Shown: positions 8,511 to 19,032, counted from the first letter of the stretch. The stretch is 64,000 nt of DNA from DATATV01 sp036268615 (GCA_036268615.1 DATATV010000042.1:19090-83089), one strand, 5' to 3'. The notes: generated by a model from the sequence alone, not told the origin. A program made the numbers and translations.

Positions 8511-9689
8511 ATGGGTGCGTCGGCCGAAGTTGTCTGGGACGAGTCGCTGCTCGACTACGACATGGGGCCTGACCATCCGCTCAACCCGGTCCGGCTGGCG
8601 CTCACCATCCAGCTGGCCACCGCGCTCGGGGTGCTCGACGGAGTCTCGTTGCGCAAGCCCGAACCCGCGTCCGACGAGTTGATCGAGCGCGTGCACGACG
8701 CCGGTTACCTGGCCGCGGTGCGGACCGCGCCCGACTCGGCCTACGAGGTCGGGCACGGGCTGGGCACGCCGGACAACCCGATCTTCCCCGGAATGCACGA
8801 GGCATCCGCCCGAGTGGTCGGCGGTTCGGTGCTGGCCGCCGACCTGATCGCCACCGGGAGGACCGACCGGGCGGTCAGCATCGCGGGGGGTCTGCATCAC
8901 GCCATGCCCAGTCATGCCGCCGGGTTCTGCGTCTACAACGACTGTGCGGTAGCCATTTCCTGGCTGCTTGACCACAGCGTGGACCGGGTGGCCTATGTGG
9001 ACGTTGACGTGCACCACGGCGACGGCGTGCAGGCGGCCTTCTACAGCGATCCACGGGTGCTGACCATCTCGATTCATCAGGACCCGCGCACGCTCTGGCC
9101 GGGCACCGGCTATCCGCGCGAGCTGGGCGCCGGCGGGGCCGAGGGCACCGCGGTCAACCTCGGTCTGATGCCGGGCACGGTGGACGGGCCGTGGCTGCGC
9201 GGCTTCCACGCCGTCGTGCCCTCGCTGCTGGCCGCCTTCCGGCCGCAGGTGCTGGTCACCCAGTGCGGCGTGGACACCCATCGGACCGACCCGTTGGCCG
9301 ACCTCGAACTGACCGTGGACGGCCACCGGACCATCTACCGCGCGCTGCGCGACCTGGCCGTCCAGCACGCCGGTGGCAAGTGGCTCGCGCTGGGGGGTGG
9401 CGGTTACGACCTGGTCCGGGTCGTGCCGCGATCGTGGACCCATCTGCTGGCCACCGTGTTGGACCGGGACCTCGATCCGAACACGCCGGCGCCGGCGGAC
9501 TGGGTCGCGCATGGCACCACGATGCTGCCCCCACAGCTGGCCATGCCCACGTCCCTCACCGACGGCGCCGACACCACCTTCACCCCCTGGGGTGGCGACG
9601 ACACCCAGACCGTGGACACGGCGATCCGGAACACGCGGCGAGCGGTATTTCCCTTGCACGGCCTCGATCCGGACGACCCGAGGGACTGA
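8511..9689 (+). CDS. acuC: AcuC-like lysine deacetylase (class I HDAC fold)
   Basis: A 392-residue zinc-dependent deacetylase of the histone-deacetylase superfamily. Visible catalytic features are the His pair in 'GGLHHAMPSHAAGFCVYND' (residues about 125-143), the metal-binding 'VDVDVHHGDGVQ' and the Tyr in 'LGGGGYDLV'. In Bacillus, AcuC removes acetyl groups from acetyl-CoA synthetase. Here it sits 27 bp upstream of, and on the same strand as, a large GNAT/acyl-CoA-synthetase-like acetyltransferase. The pair therefore looks like a matched writer and eraser of lysine acylation (inference from position and family). Full length, no anomalies. Confidence 0.93.
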   Translation: MGASAEVVWDESLLDYDMGPDHPLNPVRLALTIQLATALGVLDGVSLRKPEPASDELIERVHDAGYLAAVRTAPDSAYEVGHGLGTPDNPIFPGMHEASARVVGGSVLAADLIATGRTDRAVSIAGGLHHAMPSHAAGFCVYNDCAVAISWLLDHSVDRVAYVDVDVHHGDGVQAAFYSDPRVLTISIHQDPRTLWPGTGYPRELGAGGAEGTAVNLGLMPGTVDGPWLRGFHAVVPSLLAAFRPQVLVTQCGVDTHRTDPLADLELTVDGHRTIYRALRDLAVQHAGGKWLALGGGGYDLVRVVPRSWTHLLATVLDRDLDPNTPAPADWVAHGTTMLPPQLAMPTSLTDGADTTFTPWGGDDTQTVDTAIRNTRRAVFPLHGLDPDDPRD

Positions 9690-9716
9690 GCTGACCGGGA
9701 CGGAACGGGAGGACAA

Positions 9717-12443
9717 GTGTCCGACAAGCGCGGTCAGGGCTTGATCGAGGACGCGCCGGCCGAGGCGTACGACTATCCGAAACACTGGGAAGCCGACGTG
9801 GTGCTCTCCGACGGCGGAACCGTCCACTTGCGACCGATTACGCCGGACGACGCGCCGAAGATCGTCGCGCTGCATGGGCGGATGTCCGACCGCACCCGCT
9901 ATTTCCGTTATTTCGGCGCCTATCCACGCATCTCCGACCGAGATCTGCGCCGGTTCAGCGTGGTCGACCACCACGGGCGGGTCGCGTTCGGCGCGTTCCT
10001 CGGCGACGACCTGATCGCGGTCGGGCGGTACGAACAGCTCAACGACGGCGACTCCGCCGAGGTCGCCTTCGTGGTCGAGGACGCCCACCAGGGCCGGGGG
10101 CTCGGCTCGATCCTGTTGGAGCACCTCGCGGCCGCCGCGCGGGAACGTGGCCTGGCCCGGTTCGAGGCCGAGGTGCTCGCCGAGAACGGGCAGATGGTCC
10201 GGGTGTTCCGGGATGCCGGCTACCGGGTGAGCCGGGCGCTGGCTGAGGGCGTGCTGCACCTGGAGTTCGCGGTGGACGCGACTGAGAAGTCCGTCGCGGT
10301 GGCGCGGGCGCGGGAGCAGGCGGCCGAGGCGCGCAGCGTGCACAACCTGCTGCATCCCCGGTCGGTCGCGGTCATCGGCGCGTCCACCGATCCGAGCAAG
10401 ATCGGCTACGCGGTGCTCACCAACCTGCTCGCCGCCGACTTCGCCGGCACGGTCTATCCGGTGAACTCCGAGCACCGCTCGGTGCGCGGGGTGCGCGCGT
10501 ACCCCTCGGTGCTCGACATTCCCGACCCGGTCGACCTGGCCGTGGTCGCGGTGCCGGCTGCGGGCGTCGACGAGGTGATGGACGCGTGTCTGGTCAAGGG
10601 CGTGCGCACGCTGGTCGTGCTGTCCTCCGGTTTCGCCGACATCGGGCCGGACGGGCGCAGCGCCGAACTCCGGCTGGTCAGCGAGGCGCGGGCGCACGGG
10701 ATGCGGGTGGTCGGGCCGAACGCGCTGGGCGTGGTGAACACCGATCCGGCGGTGCGGCTGAACGCCACCCTCGCCGCCCGGCTGCCCGGATCGGGCCGGA
10801 CTGGCTTCTTCTGTCAGTCCGGTGCGCTGGGCATCGCCATCCTGGCCGACTCCGCGGCGCGTGGCCTCGGCCTGTCCACGTTCGTCTCGGCCGGCAACCG
10901 GGCCGACGTGTCCGGCAACGACCTGTTGCAGTACTGGGAAACCGACCCGGCCACCAGCGTCGTGCTGCTCTACCTGGAGTCGTTCGGCAACCCGCGTAAG
11001 TTCGCCCGGCTGGCCCGTCGGCTGGCCCGGCACAAGCCGATCGTGGTGGTGAAGTCCGGCCGGCACGCGGTCCGGCCGGGGCTGGCCGCCACGTCGGTGC
11101 CGGTGGACGACGAGAGCGTGCAGGCGCTGTTCGAACAGGCCGGCGTGATCCGGGTGGAGTCGCTGTCCCAGCTGTTCGACACCGCGCTGCTGCTGGCCAA
11201 CCAGCCGCTGCCGGCCGGTGACCGGGTCGCGGTGGTCGGTAATTCCACCGCGATCGGCCTGCTGGCCGCCGACACCGTGCTCGCACAGGGACTCCGGCTC
11301 GCCGACGAACCGGTGGACACCGGCTCGGACGCTTCACCGGAGCGGTTCGCCGCGGCCGTGCGCGCCGCCCTGCACCGGACCGACGTGGACGCGCTCGTGG
11401 TGGTGTTCGTGCCGCCGCTGGCCATCCCGGTCACCGCGTACGCCCGCGCGCTGCGCGAGGTGGTCGCCGAGGGCTCGCCGGGCGAGCACGGCAAGCCGAT
11501 CGTGTCCACGTTCCTCGCGGTGGAGGGCGTGCCGGCCGAACTGGCGGTGCCCGGTCCCGGCGGAGCGCCCGGTCCCGGCTCGGTACCGTCGTACTCCAGT
11601 CCGGAGCGGGCGGTGTTCAGCCTGGCCCGGGTGGTCCGCTACGCCCGCTGGCGCTCGGCCCCGTTGGGCGAGTTCGTCCGGCTGGACGGGATAAACTCCG
11701 ACGCGGCGCGAACACTGACCAAAGACTCCGTTGTGGACTCCAAGCACGACCGGGTGATGTTGTCGGACAACGATTCCACTCGGCTGTTGGGCTGCTACGG
11801 CATCAACTTGGTGCCCTTCCGGCTGGCGCACTCCTCGGCCGAGGCGGTGGACCTGGCGGCCGAACTGGGTGGTTCGGTGGTGCTGAAGTCGGCGGCGGAG
11901 AACTTCCGGCACCGCACCGATCTGGTCGGCGTCCGGCTGGACCTCACGCAGCCCGACCAGATCCGCGTCGCCTACCACGACCTGTGCGAACTGTCCGGAG
12001 TGGACGATGTGATCGTGCAGCGGATGGCGCCCCGCGGACTGTCCTGTGTGATCGGCGTGCAGGACGACCCGTCGTTCGGCTCGCTGGTGTACTTCGGGCT
12101 GTCCGGTCTGCTGGGCGACCTGCTCGGCGACCGCGCCTACCGGGCCGTGCCGCTGACCAGCACCGACGCGGCCAACCTGGTCCGTGCGCCGCGGGCGGCG
12201 CCGCTGCTGGCCGGCTACCGCGGCGCCGAGCCGGCCGACCTGGACGGGCTGACCGAGCTCGTGCTGCGGGTCGCCGCGATGGCCGAGGAGTTGCCGGAGA
12301 TCCGGGACCTGGCGCTGGACCCGGTGCTCGTCTCGGCCGACTCGATCGCGGTCACCAGCGCCCGGATCATTCTCGGCGCGCCCACCCCGCGCTCGGACGA
12401 GGCACCCCGCCAACTGCGCTCGTTCGGGGCAGGCGCCCGATGA
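9717..12443 (+). CDS. Pat-type protein lysine acetyltransferase (N-terminal GNAT, NDP-forming acyl-CoA synthetase-like body)
   Basis: A 908-residue fusion protein. Residues about 30-180 are a GNAT acetyltransferase ('VVEDAHQGRGLGSILLEHLA' is the acetyl-CoA loop). Residues about 200-330 are a CoA-binding Rossmann domain ('SVAVIGASTDPSKIGYAVL'), then a succinyl-CoA-synthetase-like flavodoxin domain, and about 690-905 an ATP-grasp domain. The GNAT-first order is that of the 'type II' Pat enzymes described in Streptomyces; enterobacterial Pat has the GNAT at the C-terminus. By family it acetylates acetyl-CoA synthetase and other targets. GTG 9717 has a GGGAGG site. acuC precedes it and the gntR gene overlaps its stop by 4 bp. 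Confidence 0.93.
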   Translation: MSDKRGQGLIEDAPAEAYDYPKHWEADVVLSDGGTVHLRPITPDDAPKIVALHGRMSDRTRYFRYFGAYPRISDRDLRRFSVVDHHGRVAFGAFLGDDLIAVGRYEQLNDGDSAEVAFVVEDAHQGRGLGSILLEHLAAAARERGLARFEAEVLAENGQMVRVFRDAGYRVSRALAEGVLHLEFAVDATEKSVAVARAREQAAEARSVHNLLHPRSVAVIGASTDPSKIGYAVLTNLLAADFAGTVYPVNSEHRSVRGVRAYPSVLDIPDPVDLAVVAVPAAGVDEVMDACLVKGVRTLVVLSSGFADIGPDGRSAELRLVSEARAHGMRVVGPNALGVVNTDPAVRLNATLAARLPGSGRTGFFCQSGALGIAILADSAARGLGLSTFVSAGNRADVSGNDLLQYWETDPATSVVLLYLESFGNPRKFARLARRLARHKPIVVVKSGRHAVRPGLAATSVPVDDESVQALFEQAGVIRVESLSQLFDTALLLANQPLPAGDRVAVVGNSTAIGLLAADTVLAQGLRLADEPVDTGSDASPERFAAAVRAALHRTDVDALVVVFVPPLAIPVTAYARALREVVAEGSPGEHGKPIVSTFLAVEGVPAELAVPGPGGAPGPGSVPSYSSPERAVFSLARVVRYARWRSAPLGEFVRLDGINSDAARTLTKDSVVDSKHDRVMLSDNDSTRLLGCYGINLVPFRLAHSSAEAVDLAAELGGSVVLKSAAENFRHRTDLVGVRLDLTQPDQIRVAYHDLCELSGVDDVIVQRMAPRGLSCVIGVQDDPSFGSLVYFGLSGLLGDLLGDRAYRAVPLTSTDAANLVRAPRAAPLLAGYRGAEPADLDGLTELVLRVAAMAEELPEIRDLALDPVLVSADSIAVTSARIILGAPTPRSDEAPRQLRSFGAGAR

Positions 12444-13282
12444 ACTCCGAACCCGCCTTCGAACCCGGCTCCGAACCGACGCCCGGGCCCGGCCCCGATG
12501 ACGCCGGGGAACCGTTCGCCAGCCGGCACCATGCCGACCGGCCGGTGCGGGCGGGCATTCCCGACCACGGCCGGGTGCCGCGCTACTACACCGTGAAGGT
12601 GCAGCTGTTCGACCTGCTCACCGAGCTGGGCGAGGGCACGATGCTGCCCTCCGAGCGAGACCTGGCCGAGCGGTTCGGGGTGTCCCGGCTGACCATCCGG
12701 CAGGCGGTCGGCGAGCTGGTGCTGGAAGGGCTGCTGGTGCGCCGGCAGGGCAGCGGCACGTTCGTGTCCCCGCCGAAGTTCGTCCAGTCGCTCGCGCTGG
12801 TCAGCTACACCGAGAGCCTGCGTGACCAGGGCGCCCAGCCAGGTCGCAGTGCGATCAGTGTCGAGCACGTGCTCGCCGACGAGCAACTGGCTGCCGAGCT
12901 GGCGGTGGCGCCCGGCGCGCTGGTGATCCACCTGGAGCGGGTGCTCACCGCCGACGGCGAGCGGGTCGGGCTGGAGTCGACCTACCTGTCGCACGACCGC
13001 TTTCCTGATCTGCTGGGCAACTTTGATGCCACCGCGTCGCTCTACGCCTACCTCGGTGAGCGGCTGGGCGTGGTGCTCACCCGGGCCACCGAACGCTGGG
13101 AGACCGTGCTGGCCACGCCCCGGGAGGCACTGCTCATCGGTACCAGCCCGGCGCTGCCGATGTTGTTGCTGCACCGGGTGTCCTACGACCAGGACGACCG
13201 GCCGATCGAGCGGGTGCGCGCGCTCTACCGGGGAGATCGCTTCAGCTTCGTCACCACGCTCTACGCCGACCAGGGGAGATAA
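12440..13282 (+). CDS. GntR/HutC-family transcriptional regulator (UTRA domain)
   Basis: 280 residues. A Pro/Glu-rich N-terminal tail of about 45 residues precedes the GntR winged helix-turn-helix ('GTMLPSERDLAERFGVSRLT' with 'GLLVRRQGSGTFV'), then a UTRA ligand-binding domain ('LERVLTADGERVGLESTYL'). ATG 12440 overlaps the acetyltransferase stop by 4 bp; a longer frame upstream lies inside that gene and was discarded. Because the two genes directly downstream are of phosphonate-degradation type, this is the likely local regulator for them, comparable in place to PhnF-like HutC regulators. That is inference. It could equally read a ligand of the acetylation pair. Confidence 0.9.
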   Translation: MNSEPAFEPGSEPTPGPGPDDAGEPFASRHHADRPVRAGIPDHGRVPRYYTVKVQLFDLLTELGEGTMLPSERDLAERFGVSRLTIRQAVGELVLEGLLVRRQGSGTFVSPPKFVQSLALVSYTESLRDQGAQPGRSAISVEHVLADEQLAAELAVAPGALVIHLERVLTADGERVGLESTYLSHDRFPDLLGNFDATASLYAYLGERLGVVLTRATERWETVLATPREALLIGTSPALPMLLLHRVSYDQDDRPIERVRALYRGDRFSFVTTLYADQGR

Positions 13283-13375
13283 CGAAAAGATAACTCATCT
13301 GGTCCACATCCGTTGTTCATGGTCGGTTCGTGCTTCGGTGGGTAGGGGTTGGCGACCAAGGACAAGGGTGATGAC

Positions 13376-14494
13376 ATGCGGGTGTTGATCGTCGGTGGCG
13401 GCGTACTGGGCACGATGCACGCCTGGCACGCGGTGCGCCGCGGCCACCAGGTCGTCCAGCTGGAGCGCGAGGCCGAGGCGCGCGGCGCGTCCGTGCGCAA
13501 CTTCGGCCTGGTCTGGGTGGGCGGTCGGGCCGCGGGGGAGGAACTGGACACCGCGGTGCGCGCGCGGGAGCTCTGGGAGCAGATCGGCGCCGAGGTGCCG
13601 GGCATCGGCTTCCGTGCCAATGGTTCGCTCACCGTGCTGCGGACCCCGGCGGAGTTCGCGGTCGCCGAGGAGGTGCACGCCGGTCCGGACGCCGACCGGC
13701 GCGGCTTCACCCTGCTCGACCCGATCCAGGCCAGGGCGGTGAACCCGGCGCTGGCCGGCGACTACCTCGGTGCGCTGCACTGCGCGCGGGATGCCGCGGT
13801 CGAGCCGAGAGTGGCGCTGCCGGCGCTGCGCGCGCAGCTGCTGGCCGGCGGCCGCTACGACTGGCGGCCCGGCCGGGAGGTGCGCGAGGTGGTGGCCGGG
13901 GGAGTGCGCGACGACCGCGGCGAGCGGTACACCGCCGACGTGGTGCTGTTGTGCACCGGCGCGTGGTTGTCCGGCGTGGTCCGGGAGCTGGTCGGCGAAC
14001 TGCCGGTGCACCGGGTGCGGCTGCAGATGATGCAGACCGCGCCACTCGCCGAGCCGCTGACCACGTCGGTGGCCGACGGGGACAGCCTGCGCTACTACCC
14101 GGCCTACCGGGGCCCCGCGCTGGACGCGCTCGCCGCCGGGCAGCCGCAGGAACCGGTCGCCGCCCGGCACGCCATGCAGCTGCTCATGGTGCAGCGGCTG
14201 GACGGCGGGCTGACCATCGGTGACACGCACGGCTACGACGAACCCTTCCCGTTCGACGTGACCGAGGAGCCCTACACACACCTGCGGCTGGTCGCCGAGG
14301 CGCTGCTGGGCCGGCCGCTGCCGGCCGTCCAGCGGCGCTGGGCCGGTGTCTATGCGCAGTGCGTGGACACCGATCGGGTGGTACACCGGCAATCCGTGGC
14401 GGACGGGGTCGTTCTGGTCACCGGGCCGGGCGGCCGGGGCATGACCTGCTCACCGGCGATCGCCGAGCAGACGATGGCGGAGGTTGGACTGTGA
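13376..14494 (+). CDS. FAD-dependent oxidoreductase, TIGR03364 (HpnW-proposed) type
   Basis: A 372-residue DAO-family flavoenzyme. The FAD-binding Rossmann motif 'VLIVGGGVLGTMHAWHAVRR' starts at residue 3 and the C-terminal second FAD motif 'VLVTGPGGRGMTCSPAIAEQ' ends the protein. TIGR03364 members are repeatedly found beside a phosphonatase-like hydrolase and are thought to deaminate an aminophosphonate oxidatively, giving an aldehyde for that hydrolase. Exactly that hydrolase follows here with a 4-bp overlap. ATG 13376 (AAGG upstream) puts the Rossmann motif at the N-terminus; a TTG at 13349 is a weaker choice. The natural substrate remains uncertain. Confidence 0.88.
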   Translation: MRVLIVGGGVLGTMHAWHAVRRGHQVVQLEREAEARGASVRNFGLVWVGGRAAGEELDTAVRARELWEQIGAEVPGIGFRANGSLTVLRTPAEFAVAEEVHAGPDADRRGFTLLDPIQARAVNPALAGDYLGALHCARDAAVEPRVALPALRAQLLAGGRYDWRPGREVREVVAGGVRDDRGERYTADVVLLCTGAWLSGVVRELVGELPVHRVRLQMMQTAPLAEPLTTSVADGDSLRYYPAYRGPALDALAAGQPQEPVAARHAMQLLMVQRLDGGLTIGDTHGYDEPFPFDVTEEPYTHLRLVAEALLGRPLPAVQRRWAGVYAQCVDTDRVVHRQSVADGVVLVTGPGGRGMTCSPAIAEQTMAEVGL

Positions 14495-15174
14495 CCGAGC
14501 AAATCGAACTTGTCGTGCTGGACATGGCCGGAACCACGGTGGCCGACGACGGGGTGGTGGTCGAGTCGTTCATCGCGGCCATCGGCTCGGCCGGCGTCGC
14601 GCCCGACGATCCGCGCTTCCCCGGCATGTTGGACCACGTCAACCAGACCATGGGCCAGTCCAAGATCACCGTCTTCCGGCACCTGGTGGACAACGACGAA
14701 AACCTTGCCCAGCAAGCGAACCAGGCCTTCGAGCAGAGCTACGCCAAGCTGGTCCACAGTGGACGATGTGCGCCGGTCGACGGGGCGGCGGAGACCATCG
14801 GCCGGTTGCGTGCCGACGGCCTCAAGGTCGCGCTGACCACCGGTTTCGCCCCGCCCACCCGGGACGCGATCCTGGCCGCGCTGGGCTGGCAGGACCTCGC
14901 CGACCTCGCCCTGTCGCCGGCCGACGCCGGCCGCGGCCGGCCGTTCCCGGACCTGGTGCTGGCCGCCGTGCTCCGGCTCGGGGTGACCGACGTCCGCCGG
15001 GTCGCGGTGGCCGGCGACACCCCCTCCGACATGCTGACCGGCCTGCGCGCGGGCGCGTCGGTGGTGGCCGGGGTACTCACCGGCGCCGGCACCCGGGAGA
15101 CGCTGGAGTCCGCCGGGGCGACCCACCTGCTCGACTCGGTGGTCGAGCTGCCGGAACTGCTCAAGGTCGCCTGA
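14491..15174 (+). CDS. Phosphonatase-like HAD hydrolase (TIGR03351 type)
   Basis: A 227-residue haloacid-dehalogenase-fold hydrolase. Motif I is 'VVLDMAGTTVADD' (nucleophile Asp, residues about 8-20), motif II 'ALTTGF', motif III lies in 'AGRGRPFPDLVL' and motif IV is 'VAGDTPSDMLTG'. The Ala-Gly after the nucleophile and the 'GRPFPDL' segment match the phosphonoacetaldehyde hydrolase (PhnX) branch, which cleaves a C-P bond. GTG 14491 overlaps the oxidoreductase stop (GTGA), so the oxidase and hydrolase are made together and can act in sequence: amine to aldehyde, then aldehyde plus phosphate. No phosphonate transporter is nearby, so uptake would be encoded elsewhere. Confidence 0.88.
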   Translation: MTEQIELVVLDMAGTTVADDGVVVESFIAAIGSAGVAPDDPRFPGMLDHVNQTMGQSKITVFRHLVDNDENLAQQANQAFEQSYAKLVHSGRCAPVDGAAETIGRLRADGLKVALTTGFAPPTRDAILAALGWQDLADLALSPADAGRGRPFPDLVLAAVLRLGVTDVRRVAVAGDTPSDMLTGLRAGASVVAGVLTGAGTRETLESAGATHLLDSVVELPELLKVA

Positions 15175-15217
15175 CGGTTCGTGCAACCTGTTGGGTGCCC
15201 TGTTCCGTCCTGAACAC

Positions 15218-15727
15218 ATGAGACAACGGGGAAGTACTCGCACAGCGGCCGGGGCGGCCGTCGGCGCGGGCCTACTCGTGTTGCTCGCCGGCTGTGGTTC
15301 ACCGACCGTCGACACGGCCCAGCCGCAGATCGACACGGCCGGCCCGGCCACGTCCGCCGCCGGTGGCCCGGCACTCAATGGCCCGGCACTCAACGGCCCG
15401 CATCTGCCGGCCGGTTCCGAGCCGGTCGCCGGCAATCGGGTGAACACCAGTGAGCTGCCCGCCGGATTCCCGCGCGAGGTCTGGACCGTCGGGGACGGCC
15501 ACACCATCGGGTTCTACGGTGAGGCCGGCAGCTGCCAGACGGTCAGCGCGCAGCCGATGACCCAGACGGCCGCCCAGGTGACCATTCGACTGGTCCAGAT
15601 CCAGCAGCCACAGACCGGACATCAGGCGAGCTGCGCGAAGGCCACGCTCCAGCCGATGACCGTGACACTGGCCCAACCGCTCGGCAGCCGCTCCGTGCTG
15701 CTGCAGCTGAGCACTGAACAGGGGTGA
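15218..15727 (+). CDS. Predicted lipoprotein, first of a tandem pair
   Basis: 169 residues. ATG 15218 gives a classic lipoprotein signal: basic 'MRQRGSTR', a hydrophobic core and the lipobox 'LLAGC' with Cys26. A Thr/Ala/Pro-rich linker to about residue 75 tethers a C-terminal domain of about 95 residues containing two Cys ('SCQTVSAQ' and 'ASCAKATL'). The C-terminal domain resembles that of the next protein ('TVSAQPMTQTAAQV' against 'LVSAQATDQTATQV', and 'QPLGSRSVLLQ' against 'APLGSRTVVFH'), so the pair arose by duplication. Function unknown; it may bind something at the outer face of the membrane. The last 4 bp lie just before the second copy. Confidence 0.82.
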   Translation: MRQRGSTRTAAGAAVGAGLLVLLAGCGSPTVDTAQPQIDTAGPATSAAGGPALNGPALNGPHLPAGSEPVAGNRVNTSELPAGFPREVWTVGDGHTIGFYGEAGSCQTVSAQPMTQTAAQVTIRLVQIQQPQTGHQASCAKATLQPMTVTLAQPLGSRSVLLQLSTEQG

Positions 15728-15731
15728 ACCG

Positions 15732-16268
15732 ATGACGCGAACCGTGACCAACCGAACCGTCGTTTCCGTTCTGCTCGGCACACTCGGCGCCCTGCTGGCG
15801 CTCAGCACCCTGACCGGCTGCGGCAGCCCCGCCAACACCTCGTCGGCCGGCGGCGGCCCCACCGTGTCGATCGAGCCGACCACCCCGGGCGGCAGCACCG
15901 CGCCTTCGGCGCCGGCTACGCCGACCACATCGGTGGCGCCCGGGGCGATCTCCGCGCTGGCGCACATCCTGCTGCCCGCCTCGCAGGTCGACGCGTCCTC
16001 GGCGACCGGCCGCGCGCCCACCCAGGTCCAGGTCGCCGGTGGCACCTACCTGCTCTTCGATGTCGAGCAGGCCGGCTGTGAGCTGGTCAGCGCGCAGGCC
16101 ACCGACCAGACCGCCACCCAGGTGGTGGTGACCGTGACGACCACGGTCACCAAGAAGGGCAACCAGATGTGCCCGATGCTCGTGCGCAACGTCCAGCAGA
16201 TCGTGGAACTGTCCGCACCGCTGGGCAGCCGCACCGTGGTGTTCCACTCGCAGACCACCCACGGCTGA
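15732..16268 (+). CDS. Predicted lipoprotein, second of a tandem pair
   Basis: 178 residues, beginning 4 bp after the stop of its paralogue. Signal peptide with lipobox 'LTGC' (Cys30), a Ser/Thr/Pro/Ala linker (about 35-70), then a globular C-terminal domain with two Cys ('AGCELVSAQ' and 'NQMCPMLV') that probably form a disulfide. The two proteins share spacing of motifs but only moderate identity, pointing to an old duplication. A 14-bp stem terminator follows at 16309, so the pair forms one transcription unit. No enzymatic motif is visible and I do not recognise a named family. Confidence 0.8.
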   Translation: MTRTVTNRTVVSVLLGTLGALLALSTLTGCGSPANTSSAGGGPTVSIEPTTPGGSTAPSAPATPTTSVAPGAISALAHILLPASQVDASSATGRAPTQVQVAGGTYLLFDVEQAGCELVSAQATDQTATQVVVTVTTTVTKKGNQMCPMLVRNVQQIVELSAPLGSRTVVFHSQTTHG

Positions 16269-16308
16269 GTTGGCGGGATGACCGCCCACTGACCGAATCC
16301 GGAACGAG

Positions 16309-16341
16309 ACGGACCCGCCAGATGAACTCTGGCGGGTCCGT
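16309..16341 (+). terminator. Rho-independent-type hairpin after the lipoprotein pair
   Basis: A perfect 14-bp inverted repeat (16309-16322 with 16328-16341) around a 5-base loop, 40 bp after the second lipoprotein stop. There is only a short TTG after the stem and no U-tract, as is usual for actinobacterial terminators. Confidence 0.8.
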
Positions 16342-16494
16342 TGTCGAATCCGCCGTTCAAATCGGACAAACGCCGGGTCGTCAACGGTCAAGTCTTCTTT
16401 CGCAGGTCAGCGCGCTGGTACCTATGGGATGTCGGGATTTACCAGTCGGTACAACCGGCCGGTAGGTCTGGAGTGCCGCCCCTGGAGGGTCCCT

Positions 16495-17289
16495 GTGCGT
16501 CGATCCGTTGTCCTCGCCGGTGCGTTCAGCGCGATTACCTTGGCCGCCACCGTTTTCGGTGGTGCGGTCGCTGATGCGTCAACAGCTCACTACGTCGCCC
16601 TCGGCGACTCGTACTCGTCCGGTGTCGGTTCAGGCAGTTACGACCTCAGTTCGAGCTGCGACCGCAGTTCGGCCGCCTATCCCGCGCTCTACAAGGCGGC
16701 GACCGCGCCGAGCGTCTTCACCTTCGTGGCCTGCACCGGCGCGACCGCGTCGGACATCGAAAGCAGCCAGCTCTCCTCGCTCAACTCCAGTACGACGCTG
16801 GTCAGCGTGACCGACGGCGGCAACGACGCCGGGTTCACCACGATCATGGAGGACTGCATCCTGGAGAGCGACAGCGGCTGCACCTCGGCGATCAACAGCG
16901 CCGAGTCCTACGTGCAGAACACGCTGCCCGGTGTGCTGCACACGCTGTACTCCGACATCCGCGCCGACTCGCCCGGCGCGCACGTGGTCGTGGTCGGTTA
17001 CCCGGAGTTCTACGACCTGTCGCAGTCCAGCGGCTGCATCGGGCTGGACACCACCAAGCGCACCGCGCTCGACGGCGCGGCCGACGATCTGGACAGCACC
17101 CTGTCCGGCGTGGTCGGTGGGTTCAGCGACTTCAGCTACGCCGACGTGCGCAGCCACTTCGCCGGGCACCAGCTGTGCGACTCCAGCCCCTGGCTGCACA
17201 GCCTCAACTTCGGCGACCTGACCGAGTCCTACCACCCGACCGCGGCCGGCCAGCAGGCCTACCTGGCCGCCTTCGAGTCCGGCGTCTGA
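16495..17289 (+). CDS. Secreted SGNH/GDSL esterase-lipase
   Basis: 264 residues from GTG 16495, placed 8 nt after a GGAGG ribosome site; the frame opens 66 bp earlier but the start at 16495 directly precedes the signal peptide 'VRRSVVLAGAFSAITLAA', cleaved near 'AVADA'. The mature protein has SGNH block I 'YVALGDSYSSGVG' (nucleophile Ser), block III 'VSVTDGGNDAGF' (Gly-Asn) and block V 'ESYHPTAAGQ' (catalytic His). Six Cys residues (for example in 'SSCDRSS', 'VACTGATAS', 'EDCILESDSGC') suggest three disulfides, as in the Streptomyces extracellular lipase group. It is a monocistronic gene between two terminators. It likely hydrolyses extracellular esters or acylglycerols; the true substrate is unknown. 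Confidence 0.92.
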   Translation: MRRSVVLAGAFSAITLAATVFGGAVADASTAHYVALGDSYSSGVGSGSYDLSSSCDRSSAAYPALYKAATAPSVFTFVACTGATASDIESSQLSSLNSSTTLVSVTDGGNDAGFTTIMEDCILESDSGCTSAINSAESYVQNTLPGVLHTLYSDIRADSPGAHVVVVGYPEFYDLSQSSGCIGLDTTKRTALDGAADDLDSTLSGVVGGFSDFSYADVRSHFAGHQLCDSSPWLHSLNFGDLTESYHPTAAGQQAYLAAFESGV

Positions 17290-17295
17290 TCGACC

Positions 17296-17345
17296 GACGG
17301 CAGATCGGCCCCTGACCCGTCGCGGGTCAGGGGCCGATTGCCGTC
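17296..17345. terminator. Strong bidirectional terminator between esterase and fumarase
   Basis: A 16-bp perfect stem (17304-17319 with 17323-17338, 3-base loop) continued by a further 7-bp stem (17296-17302 with 17339-17345) past a single bulged G. It lies 6 bp after the esterase stop and 13 bp from the fumarase stop, so it can end transcripts from both converging genes. Confidence 0.88.
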
Positions 17346-17358
17346 AGTCGGGGAATGC

Positions 17359-19032
<1,674 letters not shown>

